A stretch of DNA of 64,000 nucleotides from Orychophragmus violaceus (taxonomy: Eukaryota; Streptophyta; Magnoliopsida; Brassicales; Brassicaceae): the NCBI GenBank assembly GCA_030180135.1, contig CM058236.1, positions 50,574,947 through 50,638,946 on the forward strand, written 5' to 3'. This document shows positions 31,793-43,533 of this stretch, one piece after another. Below the pieces are notes generated by a model. It saw only the letters and a list, made by a program, of their open reading frames with translations. It was not told where the DNA came from and searched no databases. The stretch's first letter is position 1. Every line of letters starts with the position of its first letter. The position numbers and the translations under genes are program-made.

Positions 31793-32990
31793 TGATATAT
31801 CATGGTTTTTACTAGTTTTAAGCCATGATATAGATGTGTTTTAGTGTCTTTTGTCTTTGTTTAGAGTCTTTTACAGGTATAATCAGGTTGGGAGCTAAAT
31901 TGAAGATTATGGAGCATTTTGGAGATTGTTGGAGTGATTGGCCGAGAGATAGAGTTCACTGTCCGAAACAGAGAAAGGTGTCGATCGTTGCACTCTAGCA
32001 ACGATCGTTGCACCAGCGAGATGGGCCAAAAGTTCGGCGGTTTAGAAGAATCAAGATATTGCACTTTGATCCAGAAGTTCCTGATATTTACAAAGAAGCC
32101 CCTGGCCGAGATTATGCCTATATAATAGAGTTTTTAGAGTTTTTATTAAATACACTTTCATAATTAAGAGCAGAGGATTTTTAGAGCTTTTGGGGCTGAT
32201 CTGAACCTAATTCATCATCTGTATTTGGAGAAGATTTCGAACCCCTTTTACTCTTATTCTTTTATGCAATTTACTTATCATATGATCATGTTTTCATTAT
32301 CTATGTCTGAGTAGATTCCTAGTTAGACTTAGGGTTTCTCACATAGGATTTCATGACTTGCTAGACTTGTTCAATTTCAGTTAAGGATTCAAACTATATC
32401 TGTTCTTCAATTTAATTGTGCTTAAAGCTAGTTCTAACCTGATCAATTAGAATCTAGATCTTAGGTTGCTAAATACGTCACGGAAGTGGGGTTTAGGAAT
32501 CTGAACTAATTAAATTGGGCAATTAAACTTTGCGCAAACGAAAGTTTGGTTTAGGATAATTGTGAACATATCAAACTCAAGCTTATTGCTAGTTTAATCT
32601 GTTAGTTCTCGCAAACGGAAGTTTGGTTTGCTGCACTTAGACTTAGAGAATTATCGCAAAGGAATTTGGTTAATTCTATATCTGTGTTTTGAGTTCTAGA
32701 ACTGTGCTTAATTAGATCCTTGCTGAATGAACTGTCTGCTAGTCTGATTTCCTGAGAATACCCTAGGTTTGACGCTTTTAATTACTTGCTTTCACAACCA
32801 ATAATCTCTGCTACTGATTTACTTTCTTGCACTATTTTCAATACAATCACATTGCTTATTTCTAGTATTCATTCCCTACGGTTTGATTCTCTTGAGACCA
32901 AGTGTCCCTGTGGATTCGATAACCCTATATACTACTTTGACATTGCTGTACACTTGCAGTTTAGTATAGGGATTAATTCTTGACCTATCA
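31793..32990 (+). repeat. Element D 3' LTR
   Basis: This 1198-bp partner of 26404-27601 has four differences seen (LTR positions about 9, 122, 677 and 1144). The target duplication ACATG follows. Confidence 0.97.
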
Positions 32991-32995
32991 ACATG

Positions 32996-33489
32996 GCAAT
33001 CTTAACAAAAGACATAATCAAAATATATATCATATAAAAAATCCAAAAGAATAAAAACAGGGGTTCGAGCTCTCTTCTCTCTCGAGTACAAGACCAGCCC
33101 CAAATCTCCTAATCTCTGATAAAAATAAAGCGTAGCTTAAACAATTGCTTAAAAACCCTAATATAAAGTTAAAACAAGATTTGTGTTTCTTTGTAATTAT
33201 GAGAAATTTATTGGGCAAATTGCAATTCTCCAAAGTCTTCATTAATCGGCGATAATACTCCTGATCCGCATTTGTGTCGACTGACACAAATGCAGCGTCG
33301 ATCGACACCAATCTCAGATGATCATACCTATTCCTCTGTTATCGCATGAAGACTCTAAATAGCTCCAAAATGCGCCATAATATCCAAATATGCTCCAACC
33401 GTGCTAAAACCTGTAAAACACCTGAAAGGACTTTACTTGATTATGTACATATATCATGACTCAATACACCTAAAAACCATGATATATCA
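32996..33489 (-). repeat. Element C 3' LTR, proximal part
   Basis: This is the continuation of 25749-26403 after the D insertion. On the minus strand it begins TGATATATCATGG at 33489, directly after a purine tract (33490-33510). It contains decayed CGATCG motifs (33273-33309: GTGTCGACTGACAC and GCGTCGATCGACAC). Total LTR length without D is 1149 bp. Confidence 0.88.
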
Positions 33490-34815
33490 ACTCTCCCACA
33501 CTTAGCCTTTGCTTGCCCTCAAGCAAAACACAAAACTAAGATGAGGAGAAGAAGTTTGAAAACTTCAGAAACTTGTTCCGTCGTTGAAGTACCACACTCA
33601 AATTCCCCTTAGTAAACCACATGGAAAATGAACCTGCAGGCATCAAGACCAACATGTACTACCCCCACACTTAGCATTTGTCCTAAGTAAACTCCACAAT
33701 CACATTCAGAGCATTCAAATTCACCATACTAACTTCTATAATCTAATAAGTGCCGTCTCACCTAGGGAGTATCGATCAAAGAACACATGGATTCTTACTC
33801 TGTTAACATTTAACCACCAAACTATCATTTTCTGGTTCCTTTCTTCTCCTTTTCCTTCCTTAGCAACGTATTTTTCCCATTTGGGTATCATTGTTTTTAT
33901 TATTAGTGCTCTTCCTGCATTAGGATGTACTTTGGACACATTCCATGAATACACAGAAGGTAATAGGGGTCTCTAACACTCATGTGATCACTTCGAAGCT
34001 ACTAGCTTATCCGCAGTTTATCTCTTTTTCCGACTCAAAGTATACCAAATCCCTAGGTGAGAAAATTAAGTCAAGTTAAAGGCGAAGTCAGTAAAGGATT
34101 CTCTAAATACCTGAAGTGATATGGGTGTCCTCAGTAGGCTGATATGCGTTGCGTTCTCTAATAGCCAAAGATCATCTGTAAGCTCATCCAATGGTCACTT
34201 AGGTTCCTGCAACTGTAATGATCTCCTCAAAAAGTCCTAGTTTCTTACTCAACTGTTTTGACTCAATAAAACAGACTCAACAGTCTGACTCTAAAAAAAC
34301 AAAACACAATGTCAGCAACAACCTCCCCCATTGAACAACACTGTCCCCAGTGTTATAGAGTCTAGAGTCGGTGAGAGAAAAGTCAAAACTTTGTGAAATT
34401 TGAGAAAATTCGGGTTCTAACTTTCTGTCGCGAATGGCGTCGACCGACACAGAGCAAGGATCGATCGTTTCAGAGCTAAGGTCGACCCATATTTTGGCGC
34501 GTATAAGATCGATCGCCACAGAGTTGGGTTCTGTCGATCGACACTCTGTGCGTAAATCAGTACAAAATGGCATACTTCATCATGACCCCCGAGTATGTTG
34601 TGTTAGTTACACAATTTCTCCCAATGTTAGCACTGTCAGATCACTCACAAACAAGTCAAATGCAACAAGATAGATAAATCAAAGTTCCAAAAAGTTCAAT
34701 TCAAAAGAAACATGAAAAACTGACTCAATAAATATCAAAGCTGACTGAAGAGAAAGGAAAAACAAAAGGTGAAATGAAAATCAAACTCAGGGAAGCACTA
34801 GGATCAAGGAGGTAA
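33490..34815 (-). other. Element C 3' region
   Basis: This minus-strand counterpart of the D 3' region holds purine tracts (as pyrimidines on the plus strand) at 33490-33505, about 33660-33673 and about 34323-34330, and a CGATCG cluster at 34436-34552. The block order matches D and F but with many substitutions. No coding sequence was found. Confidence 0.8.
34436..34552. repeat. CGATCG-type motif cluster, element C 3' region
   Basis: Copies include GCGTCGACCGACACA, GGATCGATCGTTTCA, AAGGTCGACCCA, AGATCGATCGCCACA and CTGTCGATCGACACT. Here the GTGT/ACAC flank type predominates, whereas D and F mostly carry TGCA flanks. Confidence 0.85.
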
Positions 34816-35568
34816 CTAGGAATCATAATCCTCGTCGTCTACCTCTATTGGTGTAGGAGATCTCCAACGTCTGCGATCGTGAGGCGGAGAGACGCAAGTA
34901 CACCTCAATGCCCTGGCAAATCCACTCCACATCGCTCTAACTGTGTCCACCAAATACTTCATATGTGGATCCTCATCGTAACCAGGGGGTGGCAGAGGAG
35001 CATCTAGTGGAAGGTGCCTACGTGCGTGGGGACCCCCCAGCAGGGTCAGGAATTGGATCGTCGTCCACATCAGTAGCAATAGCTCAGGATGAAGCTCCTC
35101 TTCAGGCGCGAGCAGGTGGTGCCTATCTCATATCTCTCGGATCAGGTCTGAAGCGTAAAGTTTCCTGTGTAGCTATCGATGTCAAGGCTGCAGATGGAAG
35201 CTGGACCATGCACTCCTCCATGCCATCTCTGTAACACCACATCAAGTCTGGCTTCAGCCAGCCTGCTCTAAACAAATGTGTCTCAATCTCCGGGTACTCC
35301 TGGACGCATGAATACCAATCCAATGGTATCTGAAAGTGCTTAAAGATAGGTGACGGAAGGCTGTCCACTGACTTTGTCTTGCTGATCATGTACCCCTATA
35401 TGGCTTCGCCTGTAGACTGACCAAATGATGTGCAAACACTGCGCCCACGTTGGTCCTCTCGTAGGGACCGTCTTTCTCATACTCAAAGGAGCAGAGATGC
35501 CCCACTGCTGGATGACGCAAAACCAGCTCTTGCTTCTTCATCTTGTTCAGATCCATCTTTCACGTGAG
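34816..35568 (-). pseudogene. Element C env-like ORF, C-terminal part
   Basis: On the minus strand the fragments read VDSLPSPIFKHFQIPLDW (about 35370), LFRAGWLKPDLMWCYRDGMEECMVQLPS (about 35280-35190) and a C-terminal tail GYDEDPHMKYLVDTVRAMWSGFARALRCTC...RRRWRSPTP (to 34816). They match the last 40 percent of the intact protein at 44375-45898, with frame changes. It is the continuation of 49919-50667; D2 split the gene. Confidence 0.82.
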
Positions 35569-35573
35569 CGTAG

Positions 35574-36782
35574 TGATATATCATGGTTTTTACTAGTTTT
35601 AGGCCATGATATAGTTGTGTTTTAGTGTCTTTTGTGTTCTTTTAGAGTCTTTTACAGGTATAATCAGGTTTGGAGCTGAATTGGAGATAATGGAGCATTT
35701 TGGAGATTTTTGGAGTGTTTGGCCGAGAGATAGAGTTCACTGTCCGAAACAGAGAAAGGTGTCGATCGTTGCACACCTGCAACGGTCGATGCACCAGCGA
35801 GATGGGCCAAAACTCGGCGGTTTAGAAGAATCAAGATATTGCACTTTGATCCAGAAGTTCCTGATATTTACAAAGAAGCCCTTGGCCGAGATTAGACCTA
35901 TATAATAGAGTTTTTAGTGTTTTAATTAGATACGCTTTACAATACACTTTCATAATTAAGAGCAGAGGATTTTTAGAGCTTTTGGGGCTGATCTGAACCT
36001 ATTACTTCATCCGTATTTGGAGAAGATTTCGAACCCCTTTTACTCTTATTCTTTTATGCAATTTATTCATCATATGATCATGTTTTCATTATCTATGTCT
36101 GAGTAGATTCCTTGTTAGGTTTAGGGTTTCTCACATAGGATTTCATGACTTGCTAGACTTGTTCAAATTCAGTTAAGGATTCAAACTATATATGTTCTTC
36201 AATTTAATTGTGCTTAAAGCTAGTTATAACCTGATCAATTAGAATCTAGATCTTAGGTTGCTAAATACGTCACGGAAGTGGGGTTTAGGAATCTGAACTA
36301 ATTAAATTGGGCAATTAAACTTTGCGCAAACGGAAGTTTGGTTTAGGATAATTGTGAACATATCAAACTTGGGATTAATGCTAGTTTAATCTGTTAGTTC
36401 TCGCAAACGAAAGTTTGGTTTGCTGCACTTAGACTTAGAGAATTATCGCAAAGGAATTTGGTTAATTCTATATCTGTGTTTTGAGTTCTAGAACTGTGCT
36501 TAATTAGATCCTTGCTGAATGAACTGTCTGCTTGTCTGATTTCCTGAGAATACCCTAGGCTTGACGCTTTTTGTTTATTGCTTCCACAACCGTTAATCTC
36601 TGCTACTGATTTACTTTCTCGCACCGCTTTCAATTCAATTACATTGCTTTCTTTCTAGTATTAGTCTCTACTGTTCTGATCTATTGAGACCAAGTGTCCC
36701 TGTGGATTCGATAACCCTATATACTACTTAGACATTGCTGTTCACTTGCAGTTTAGAATAGGGATTAATTCTTGACCTATCA
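35574..36782 (+). repeat. Element D2 5' LTR
   Basis: The 1209-bp LTR runs TGATATATCATGG to GACCTATCA. The TATA box is at 35899-35907. The CGATCG inverted repeat at 35763-35788 has one arm changed to GCAACGGTCG, which would still pair through a G-U wobble in RNA. Confidence 0.96.
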
Positions 36783-36788
36783 TGTTTT

Positions 36789-36806
36789 TGGCGCCGTTGC
36801 CGGGGA
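36789..36806 (+). other. Element D2 primer binding site
   Basis: TGGCGCCGTTGCCGGGGA, identical to D and F. Confidence 0.9.
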
Positions 36807-37048
36807 CTCTTAGAGTCTTCGATAGGACCGAACTTAGGGTTTTTACTAGAAATTTTTCTTTTTTTTTGCTTTTTCGTTTTGTTTTTATATTTTGCTAACT
36901 TTTTCTCTGTTTCTTTCTGTCGCAGGTACGATTTTCGCCTTGCGTCGATCGTTGCATCCCTTGCGTCGATCGTCACTAGGCGATTCTGAGATTGAATCGA
37001 TCGTTGCACTGATAGCATCGATCGTTGCTGGACGATTACAGACAGTTT

Positions 37049-39700
37049 ATGCCAACGCAGAAAACTCGAAGTAATCCGAACTCGAGCTTGCTTAATCTCG
37101 GACTAGAGGAACTTGGACGTCTAGAAAGGACTATCAGAAGAGAAAAGAGAGAGAGAATGGTACGAGAACGTCTGATCTTGATACCAGATGCTGAAGGTAC
37201 CCTGAGGGACCGAGATAACAACCCGTACAATGCTGCTGGGCATCGGGTTGATGCTGAAGGGAATGTCATCCCTGATCCTCTTGAGCAACATCAACAGGAG
37301 CTGAACCAAAACCAGGGTCAAGGACAGGCCCAAGGTAGAGAGATGGTGGTTCATGAGAGGACACTCACTGTATACAACAGACCTGATGAGTTTCATGCAA
37401 ACCGAGCAGCTCTAGTGCTTCCTGCTTTTGAGAGGAATGATTTTGAGGTAAAGACCATCTACTACCAGCTGATGAGACTGATTGCTTTTCATGGTTTTCA
37501 AGCAGAGCAGCCTATGGATCACATTGACAAGTTTTAGGACATAGTCACTGGCATGAAGTATGAAGGAGTATGCCCGGACTATCTGTTCCTTAAGCTATTT
37601 CCGCACAGTCTTGCTGGAGACGCTAGTGCATGGCTGAGACAACTGGCACCTGGTCAGTATACTACTTGGGCAGCCTTAAAGAGTGAGTTTCTGCGTCACT
37701 TTTATGATGATGCGCGCTCAGATCAGTCCAGACAGGACATACTCACTTTTTCCCAAGGAGCTGTGGAGCCCTTGAAGACTGCCTGGATGAGATTTAAGCA
37801 GTATCAGCGTGACTGTCCACACCATGGATTCACAGAAGTACAGCTGATTGGTATCTTCTTCAGAGGCATAGATCTCCCTTATCAGACTGCGCTGGATAAT
37901 TCCAGTAATGCCAATTTCAACACCAGGACTCCTACACAAGCTAAGCAGTTGATTGAGAACCTGATTGGCAGCAACAGTTGCAAGACAATGGATGAAAGGA
38001 GGAAGAAATCTGGTGGAACTGTAGAGAATTCTGATATAGCTAATATAAGATCCAGATTGGACACAGTCTACAATCTCCTGACAAGTAAGAAAGCTGTTCA
38101 CTTTGCCCAAGATGTAGAGGTGATTCAGACTGAGGAGGACACTCAGGAAGAAGATGTGAATTTCATAGGAGCATCTGGTTTCCAAGGTAATAGATTTAAT
38201 AATCAACAGGGGAACAAATTCTCCAATGGAGGACAGACTGGTGGTTTTCAGAAGACCTATGGACAAGGTACTCAGAGAACCTATGGATCTACATCCTATC
38301 AGACTCCTCCTGCACCTACAGCCCATGAGAGCAAAATGGAGGCTATGATGGAACAACTGATTGAGAGTCAGACCAAGATTTCTGTGGACTGCAACAAGAA
38401 GTTGGACGCTGTCTATGAAGACCTCAATGGGAAATTTGAGTCTCTGAGCACTCACATGAAGCAGTTGGACACTCAGGTGAACCAGATGTCCAGCTCACTG
38501 TAGGGAAAAGGAGTGGCAGACACTCATGTTAAGGCCTGGTCTGTGTACATTAATGATGGATCTCACCTAGGTGAAAGATTTGAGCTAAGTACAGCTGAGT
38601 TGGTGACAGAACAAGAATTTTCGGATATTTGTGAAAAACTCTCGGGTGAAATCTGCTGCAGTGCGTCGATCGATGCAACATCTGTGCCGACCGATGCACC
38701 CGTCGGGATGGCAACGATCGACACACCCTTAGTGTCGGTCGTTGCAGGGCGTGAACAGACAGAACTGTCGGATGATAATGGCATAGATGCTGACTTGGAG
38801 CTTGATTGCTTATTCAATGGAGCCTCTGAGATTACTCAACAGGAGATCTACGAACATATTTTTAGACAACACTCCTCAGTGTCTGAAGTGATTAGGCAAG
38901 AGATTGAAGAGCTGAAGAAATTAGAAGGGATTGGTGAAGAATTGGAAGAAATTCCAACTTCTGATGATCCACCTTATCATCCATGTGTGCAGAGGTACCT
39001 GAACAAGATGTTGCCCCTGGATGATGATCTGAAAGACTGGGTGATAATAGTTCCTCAGCATATTAGTGATGTTCTGCTAACTAAGGTCCCGAAGAAGTTG
39101 TCTGATCCTGGAGTCTTTGTGCTGGATTGCTCTATCTTTGAGGATAGTTTTAGACGCTCTCTGTGTGATTTAGGAGCTGCTGGAAGTTTGATGCCTTACT
39201 CTGTGGCAGAGAAGCTGGGAATGTTGGATTTTACTCCTACTAGGACTTCTCTTGTCCTAGCTGATCAGTCCATACGAGTTCCTGAAGGACTCCTTATGGA
39301 CATTCCGGTGAGAGTTGGAAACTACTTAGTTCCAACGGACTTCCTTGTGCTGAGATATGACTGTGATCCGGATGAAGCATTATTGCTTGGGAGACCCTTT
39401 TTGGCTACAGCAGGAGCGTTGATTGATGTTAGGAACAGCTTGATAGACCTCCATCTGGGAGATGAACCACTGCACTATGAGATGGATAAGCTGCGAAAGC
39501 CAATGATAGATGGGCAGACATTCACCATAAGGGACGCAGATTTTGAGCAGCCTGATCATACTATGGTTATAGATCCTGGAGCACATTTCACTCCATCTTT
39601 TCTTGGACATGAGCATTCCGCAACAGCCTACTCACCACCTTGGATGAGGAGACTTGAACAGAGTCAGAAAAAGTCTCTGTCAGGACCTCCTGGTACCTGA
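37049..39700 (+). pseudogene. Element D2 gag-protease, two in-frame stops
   Basis: The first ATG is at 37049, aligned with the D start. The frame is continuous to 39700 except for TAG at 37535-37537 (within the sequence that reads DKFED in D) and TAG at 38501-38503 (just after the coiled-coil-like part, SSSL-stop). Domain order equals D: gag core, Gln/Gly-rich part, coiled-coil-like part, motif linker, protease with DLGAAGSLMP (about 39172), and a tail FLGHEHSATAYSPPWM. An extra Gln-rich insert (QNQGQGQAQGRE, about 37310) is absent from D. No frameshift is seen, so inactivation is recent. Confidence 0.93.
38657..38750. repeat. Expanded CGATCG motif group inside D2 gag
   Basis: Four motifs, GCGTCGATCGATGCA, GTGCCGACCGATGCA, GCAACGATCGACACA and GTGTCGGTCGTTGCA, are read as ASIDA, VPTDA, ATIDT and VSVVA. 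D has two motifs at this point, so the copy number differs between close relatives while the frame is kept. Confidence 0.9.
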
Positions 39701-40819
39701 AAATTCCCATCCGTCCGGTCAAGCTATTGACCTTAAACAAGCGCTGGGTGGGAGGCAACCCACCATTAGGTACTGGTGTTTTTCTACTTAATTTTTGGTG
39801 TTTTTGTTAGGATTTTACGTTTGTTTTTGTTTTTGGTGAGTTTATGTTTGCAGGTCTCGGATAAATCGCAGTGCAACGATCGACGCACTTCTGTGTCGAT
39901 CGTCACAACACGAAAGGAATTGCATTGCAGCGATCGTTGCGCTCTTGAGCAACGATCGACCATACACAAAAATCGCCAAGTAACGGTCGATGCACTTAGT
40001 GCAACGATCGATGCCTGAGCGACAGAGGTAACCCGACAGACATAATTTCACCTTTTCAATTTTATTTTCTTTTTACCAATCCTTCGCTGGACACTACTGG
40101 GGACAGTGTGTCTTAAGTGTGGGGGAGGTGCTACTGACTTTTGTTTTCTGTTTTCTTAAGAGTCAGTCCGTTTTTCAAAAAATTTTGTTTTATTGAGTCA
40201 AAATTGTTTAAGTCAGAAACTATGATTTTCTGAGAAGATTTACAAGACTTGCAGGAACTTAAGTAACCATTGGGATGAAGTTGCAGGATCTATCTCTGAC
40301 TATTAGAAAACCCCATCACAGATCAACCTACTGGGAACACCCACATCACTTCAGGTATCAGAGGATCCTTTTACTGACTTCAACCTTAATACTGACTTAG
40401 ATTTCTCACCTAAGGGCTTGGTATACTTTGTGTCGGATTCCCTTGTTAGTTCTGACACAACCTGTCAACCTATCCTATTTAGTTCCCTTCTCCCCTTCTA
40501 TAAAGTAAAAAAAAAAAAAATAATAAACTGAGGATGAGTTAGTAACTCCGAAGTAGTCATGGGAATGGTAGCAAACACTATTATCTCTCAAGTGATCCAT
40601 GGAATGTGTCCAAAGTACACCCCATAACGGGAAGAACACTGATAAAAAAAAAAAAAATGATACCCAGTGGGGAAAAATCAGTTGTTAAAGAAGGGAAAGA
40701 GAAGAAAGGGACTAGAGAAAGATAGTATGGTGGTCTAGAGCTGACAAGGTAAGAATCCATGTGCCCTTTGATCGATACTCCTTAGGTGAGACCGCACTTA
40801 AATACTTGCACAAGTCAGT
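39701..40819 (+). other. Element D2 3' region up to the F insertion
   Basis: The region is non-coding, with the GGTGGGAGGCAACCC block (about 39749), a CGATCG cluster (39870-40016), the first purine tract AAGTGTGGGGGAGG (about 40116) and an A-run (about 40508). TCAGT at 40815-40819 is the F target duplication. The region continues at 48460-48704 with the second and third purine tracts. Confidence 0.85.
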
Positions 40820-41999
40820 TGATATACCATGGATTTTAGGGCTTTTAACCATGGTATATGTGTCATTTATCGAGTCTTTTACTATGTTTTAGAGTCTTTC
40901 CAGGTATTTATTAGGTACAAGCACATTTGGAGCATATTTGGTGATTATGGAGCATTCTGGAGCTAATTGGAGTATTTGGCCGAAAGATCAAGTTCACTGT
41001 TGATATTTCCGAGCTGCGTCGATCGTTGCACTCTAGCAACGATCGTTGCACCAGCGAGATGGGCCAAATGACGGTTTAATAAAGAATGAAGAAATTGCAG
41101 TTTTGCCCAGAAGTTTCTGATATTTACAAAGAAGCCCCAATTCGTGTTTTAGGTTATAAATAGAGTTTTTTAAGCCATTGTTTAGGCTAAGCAGAAATAA
41201 CCTAGTTTCATTCTCTTAGGAGATTTTAGGGGCTGATCTTGCTCTCGAAAGAGAGAGGATTTCGAACCCCCGTTGATTATTCTGTTTTTATGATATTTGG
41301 TTTTCTATTCAAGATGTTTTCTGTTTCGATGAACATGTCTGAGTAGTTTACCTGTTAGGTTGAAGGATTCTCATTAGGGATTTCAGAGAATTATAGTTTA
41401 AATCAATCTGTAGAGATTTATATCTGCTAGTTCTTTATCTAAGTTGATCTTAATGCTAAATCTGAAGTAGCTAATCAGAGTTATGATGTTAGGTTGATTA
41501 ATTCAGCGGAAGTTGGTTAATTTAACTAGAAAGAACTTAGATAAGCAATTAAACTGTTCGCAAACGGAAGTTTGGTTCAGGTTAATTGTGAACATATCAA
41601 ACTTGGAATTAATGCTAGTTTAATCTGTTAGTTCTCGCAAACGAGAGTTTGGTTTGCTGCACTTAGACTTAGAGAATTATCGCAAAGGAATTTGGTTAAT
41701 TCTATATCAGTGTTTGAGTTCTAGAATAGTTATTGATTGGATCTAGATAGATTGATTGCTTGCGTTCCTGATTTCCTGAGAACTCCTGATACCTAACGCT
41801 TTGCCCTCTTGCTCACAAACCACTCTTGCTACTGATTTACTTTTCTGCTTGCTTTAGTTTCTCATTGCTTTCCCCTAGTTTAATCTTAATAGTTTTTAAT
41901 CTATCGTTGACCGGAGTCCCTGTGGATTCGATACCCTAAGTACTACAACTACATCACTGTGCACTTGCAGTTAGAATAGGGTTAAAACTACACCTATCA
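40820..41999 (+). repeat. Element F 5' LTR
   Basis: The 1180-bp LTR runs TGATATACCATGG to ACACCTATCA. The CGATCG inverted repeat is at 41020-41045 and the TATA box TTATAAATA at 41154-41162. The 3' half resembles D LTRs in blocks such as CTCGCAAACG and TTATCGCAAAGGAATTTGG; the first 200 bases are different. Confidence 0.97.
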
Positions 42000-42005
42000 A
42001 GTTTT

Positions 42006-42023
42006 TGGCGCCGTTGCCGGGGA
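42006..42023 (+). other. Element F primer binding site
   Basis: TGGCGCCGTTGCCGGGGA, as in D and D2. A CGATCG motif pair follows at 42133-42172 in the short leader. Confidence 0.9.
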
Positions 42024-42183
42024 CTCTTTGAGTTCACCAATAGATTTAGTACTAGGATTTAGACTAAGCACTCTTTTTAATTTTTTTTGTTTTACTCACG
42101 CTTTTGATTGCTTGGATTTCAGGAATTCGCACTGCATCGATCGTTGCCCTCCTTGCAACGATCGACACTAGGCGATAATAGCG

Positions 42184-43533
42184 ATGCTAAGATCTGAGAC
42201 GTTCGGTAGGTTCCGCGCCATGGAACCTTTGATTTTGATTCAAGGTGAAAACGGCGTTTTACGAGACCAAGAGGGTCACATATGCAACGCAAAAGGTCAG
42301 AAGATAGATGGGGAAGGAAACCCCATCTTACCAGATTTCCATGTATTGGTTGGGCAAGTAGCTGAAATGCAACATAAGATAGATGACATCCACGACATCT
42401 TACTTAGGGAAAGACAGTTCCGAGCAGAGGCAAACACTGATAAGTTTGCAGAGGTACGCTACATAGCTGGAACCGACTCTTATAGACATACCTTGGAACA
42501 TCAGCAAAGGCAGAGTTCTAAGCACGCTCTAGGATCAGGAGACCGTAATTATACTTCCAATCTGGCATCTCCTACACAAAGGAGCAAACTGGAGATGATG
42601 TTAGAGCAAACAATTGAAAGGCAACAGCAGAACTCAACTTTTTTCAGCTCGAAGCTAGAGAACCTGTACACTAATTTGAATGAGAAATTTGAATCCTTGA
42701 GCACTCGTATAAGGCAGCTGGACACACAGATGGATCAAATTCCAAGTTATACCCCAACAAAGGATTCTCATGAAGCTCCTGACAACAACATCTTCACTCA
42801 GGATCATGCACAAATGGATCATGGATCATATCTAGCAGTTAAAGCTGTGGAATTTGTGGAAGACAGAGGGGGATTTGATGTTGAATTACCAGAGCTCGAA
42901 AGCTTCGATGCACCTGACTCAGCAGAGATTGACATGGATCTTTTGACTTGGATAGTCCAGATTGAAACAGGACCGAGCCAAGAAGAGAAATTTGAGTCTG
43001 AGACGGCTGGAATGGACCAAGAAACAGATAAACCCGAGACTACAGTTGAAACACGAGTTGAGACGACAGCATCGATCGTTGCATCACAAGCATCGATCGT
43101 TGCACCCCGAAAGGAACCAGTTTCACCAAAATCTCGAGAACCTGCTAAAGGAGGAGCCTACAAACCTCCGTTGCCATTCCCAAAAGCTCCCGTTAAAACT
43201 AAAGATATAGCTCAGTGCACAAAGATGGTTGACAAGAAGATGGTGGTTCCACAAGAGCCTAATCTAGCATCATCAAGACCTAAAGCTACTCATAAGCAGA
43301 AAGCCCCGAACATCAAATCTTTGCCAAAGGTAAAGCATAAAACCTCTAAGTTTAAGCCTCCTGACTCCACTGTTTTGAATAAAGGAAAGAGCGTTAAAAC
43401 ACCCAAGTGTCAATCTCACCCTACATTCCTCCCGACGTTCCTTGGACGACATCATGCTGCTACTGCTTACACACCACCATGGATGATAAGGCATTCACAG
43501 AGACACTCAAAGTCTCTGTTGAAACCTCCATGA
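42184..43533 (+). CDS. Element F ORF1: gag-derived protein lacking gag core and protease
   Basis: This 449-residue ORF has its ATG at 42184. The N-terminus PLILIQGENGVLRDQEGH, NAKGQKIDGEGNPI matches the D gag N-terminus and the C gag. The middle QRSKLEMMLEQTIERQQ to ESLSTRIRQLDTQMDQI matches the coiled-coil-like part of D gag. The C-terminus FLPTFLGRHHAATAYTPPWM matches the D tail. The Retrotrans_gag core and the protease domain are missing, and a Lys/Pro-rich basic stretch (about 330-430) lies before the tail. Residues about 297-310 (ASIVASQASIVAP) are encoded by a CGATCG motif pair (43066-43110). It may bind or co-assemble with full-length gag; that is inference. The frame is fully open. 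Confidence 0.85.
   Translation: MLRSETFGRFRAMEPLILIQGENGVLRDQEGHICNAKGQKIDGEGNPILPDFHVLVGQVAEMQHKIDDIHDILLRERQFRAEANTDKFAEVRYIAGTDSYRHTLEHQQRQSSKHALGSGDRNYTSNLASPTQRSKLEMMLEQTIERQQQNSTFFSSKLENLYTNLNEKFESLSTRIRQLDTQMDQIPSYTPTKDSHEAPDNNIFTQDHAQMDHGSYLAVKAVEFVEDRGGFDVELPELESFDAPDSAEIDMDLLTWIVQIETGPSQEEKFESETAGMDQETDKPETTVETRVETTASIVASQASIVAPRKEPVSPKSREPAKGGAYKPPLPFPKAPVKTKDIAQCTKMVDKKMVVPQEPNLASSRPKATHKQKAPNIKSLPKVKHKTSKFKPPDSTVLNKGKSVKTPKCQSHPTFLPTFLGRHHAATAYTPPWMIRHSQRHSKSLLKPP

Larger units (their letters stand above)
26404..32990 (+). mobile_element. Element D: young gag-protease-only Athila
   Basis: This 6587-bp element has two 1198-bp LTRs (26404-27601 and 31793-32990) and a perfect target duplication ACATG (26399-26403 and 32991-32995). 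I count four LTR differences (0.3 percent). The only ORF is gag plus an aspartic protease domain. The ORF end is followed by 1.37 kb of non-coding 3' region and the LTR, so RT, RNase H and integrase are absent by deletion rather than decay. It must have been copied with enzymes from another Athila. It is inserted in the 3' LTR of C. Confidence 0.97.

Noticed and set aside
34434..34673. Frame with several Ser-Ile-Val/Asp repeats in the C 3' region
   Set aside because: The repeats come from CGATCG motifs in non-coding DNA, which are free of stops in all frames. No ORF is expected there in Athila elements.
37718..38455. Long minus-strand frame of 245 codons opposite D2 gag
   Set aside because: It is a shadow of the gag frame on the plus strand. 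The same shadow appears opposite D gag at 28486-28974, and its content follows the gag codons.
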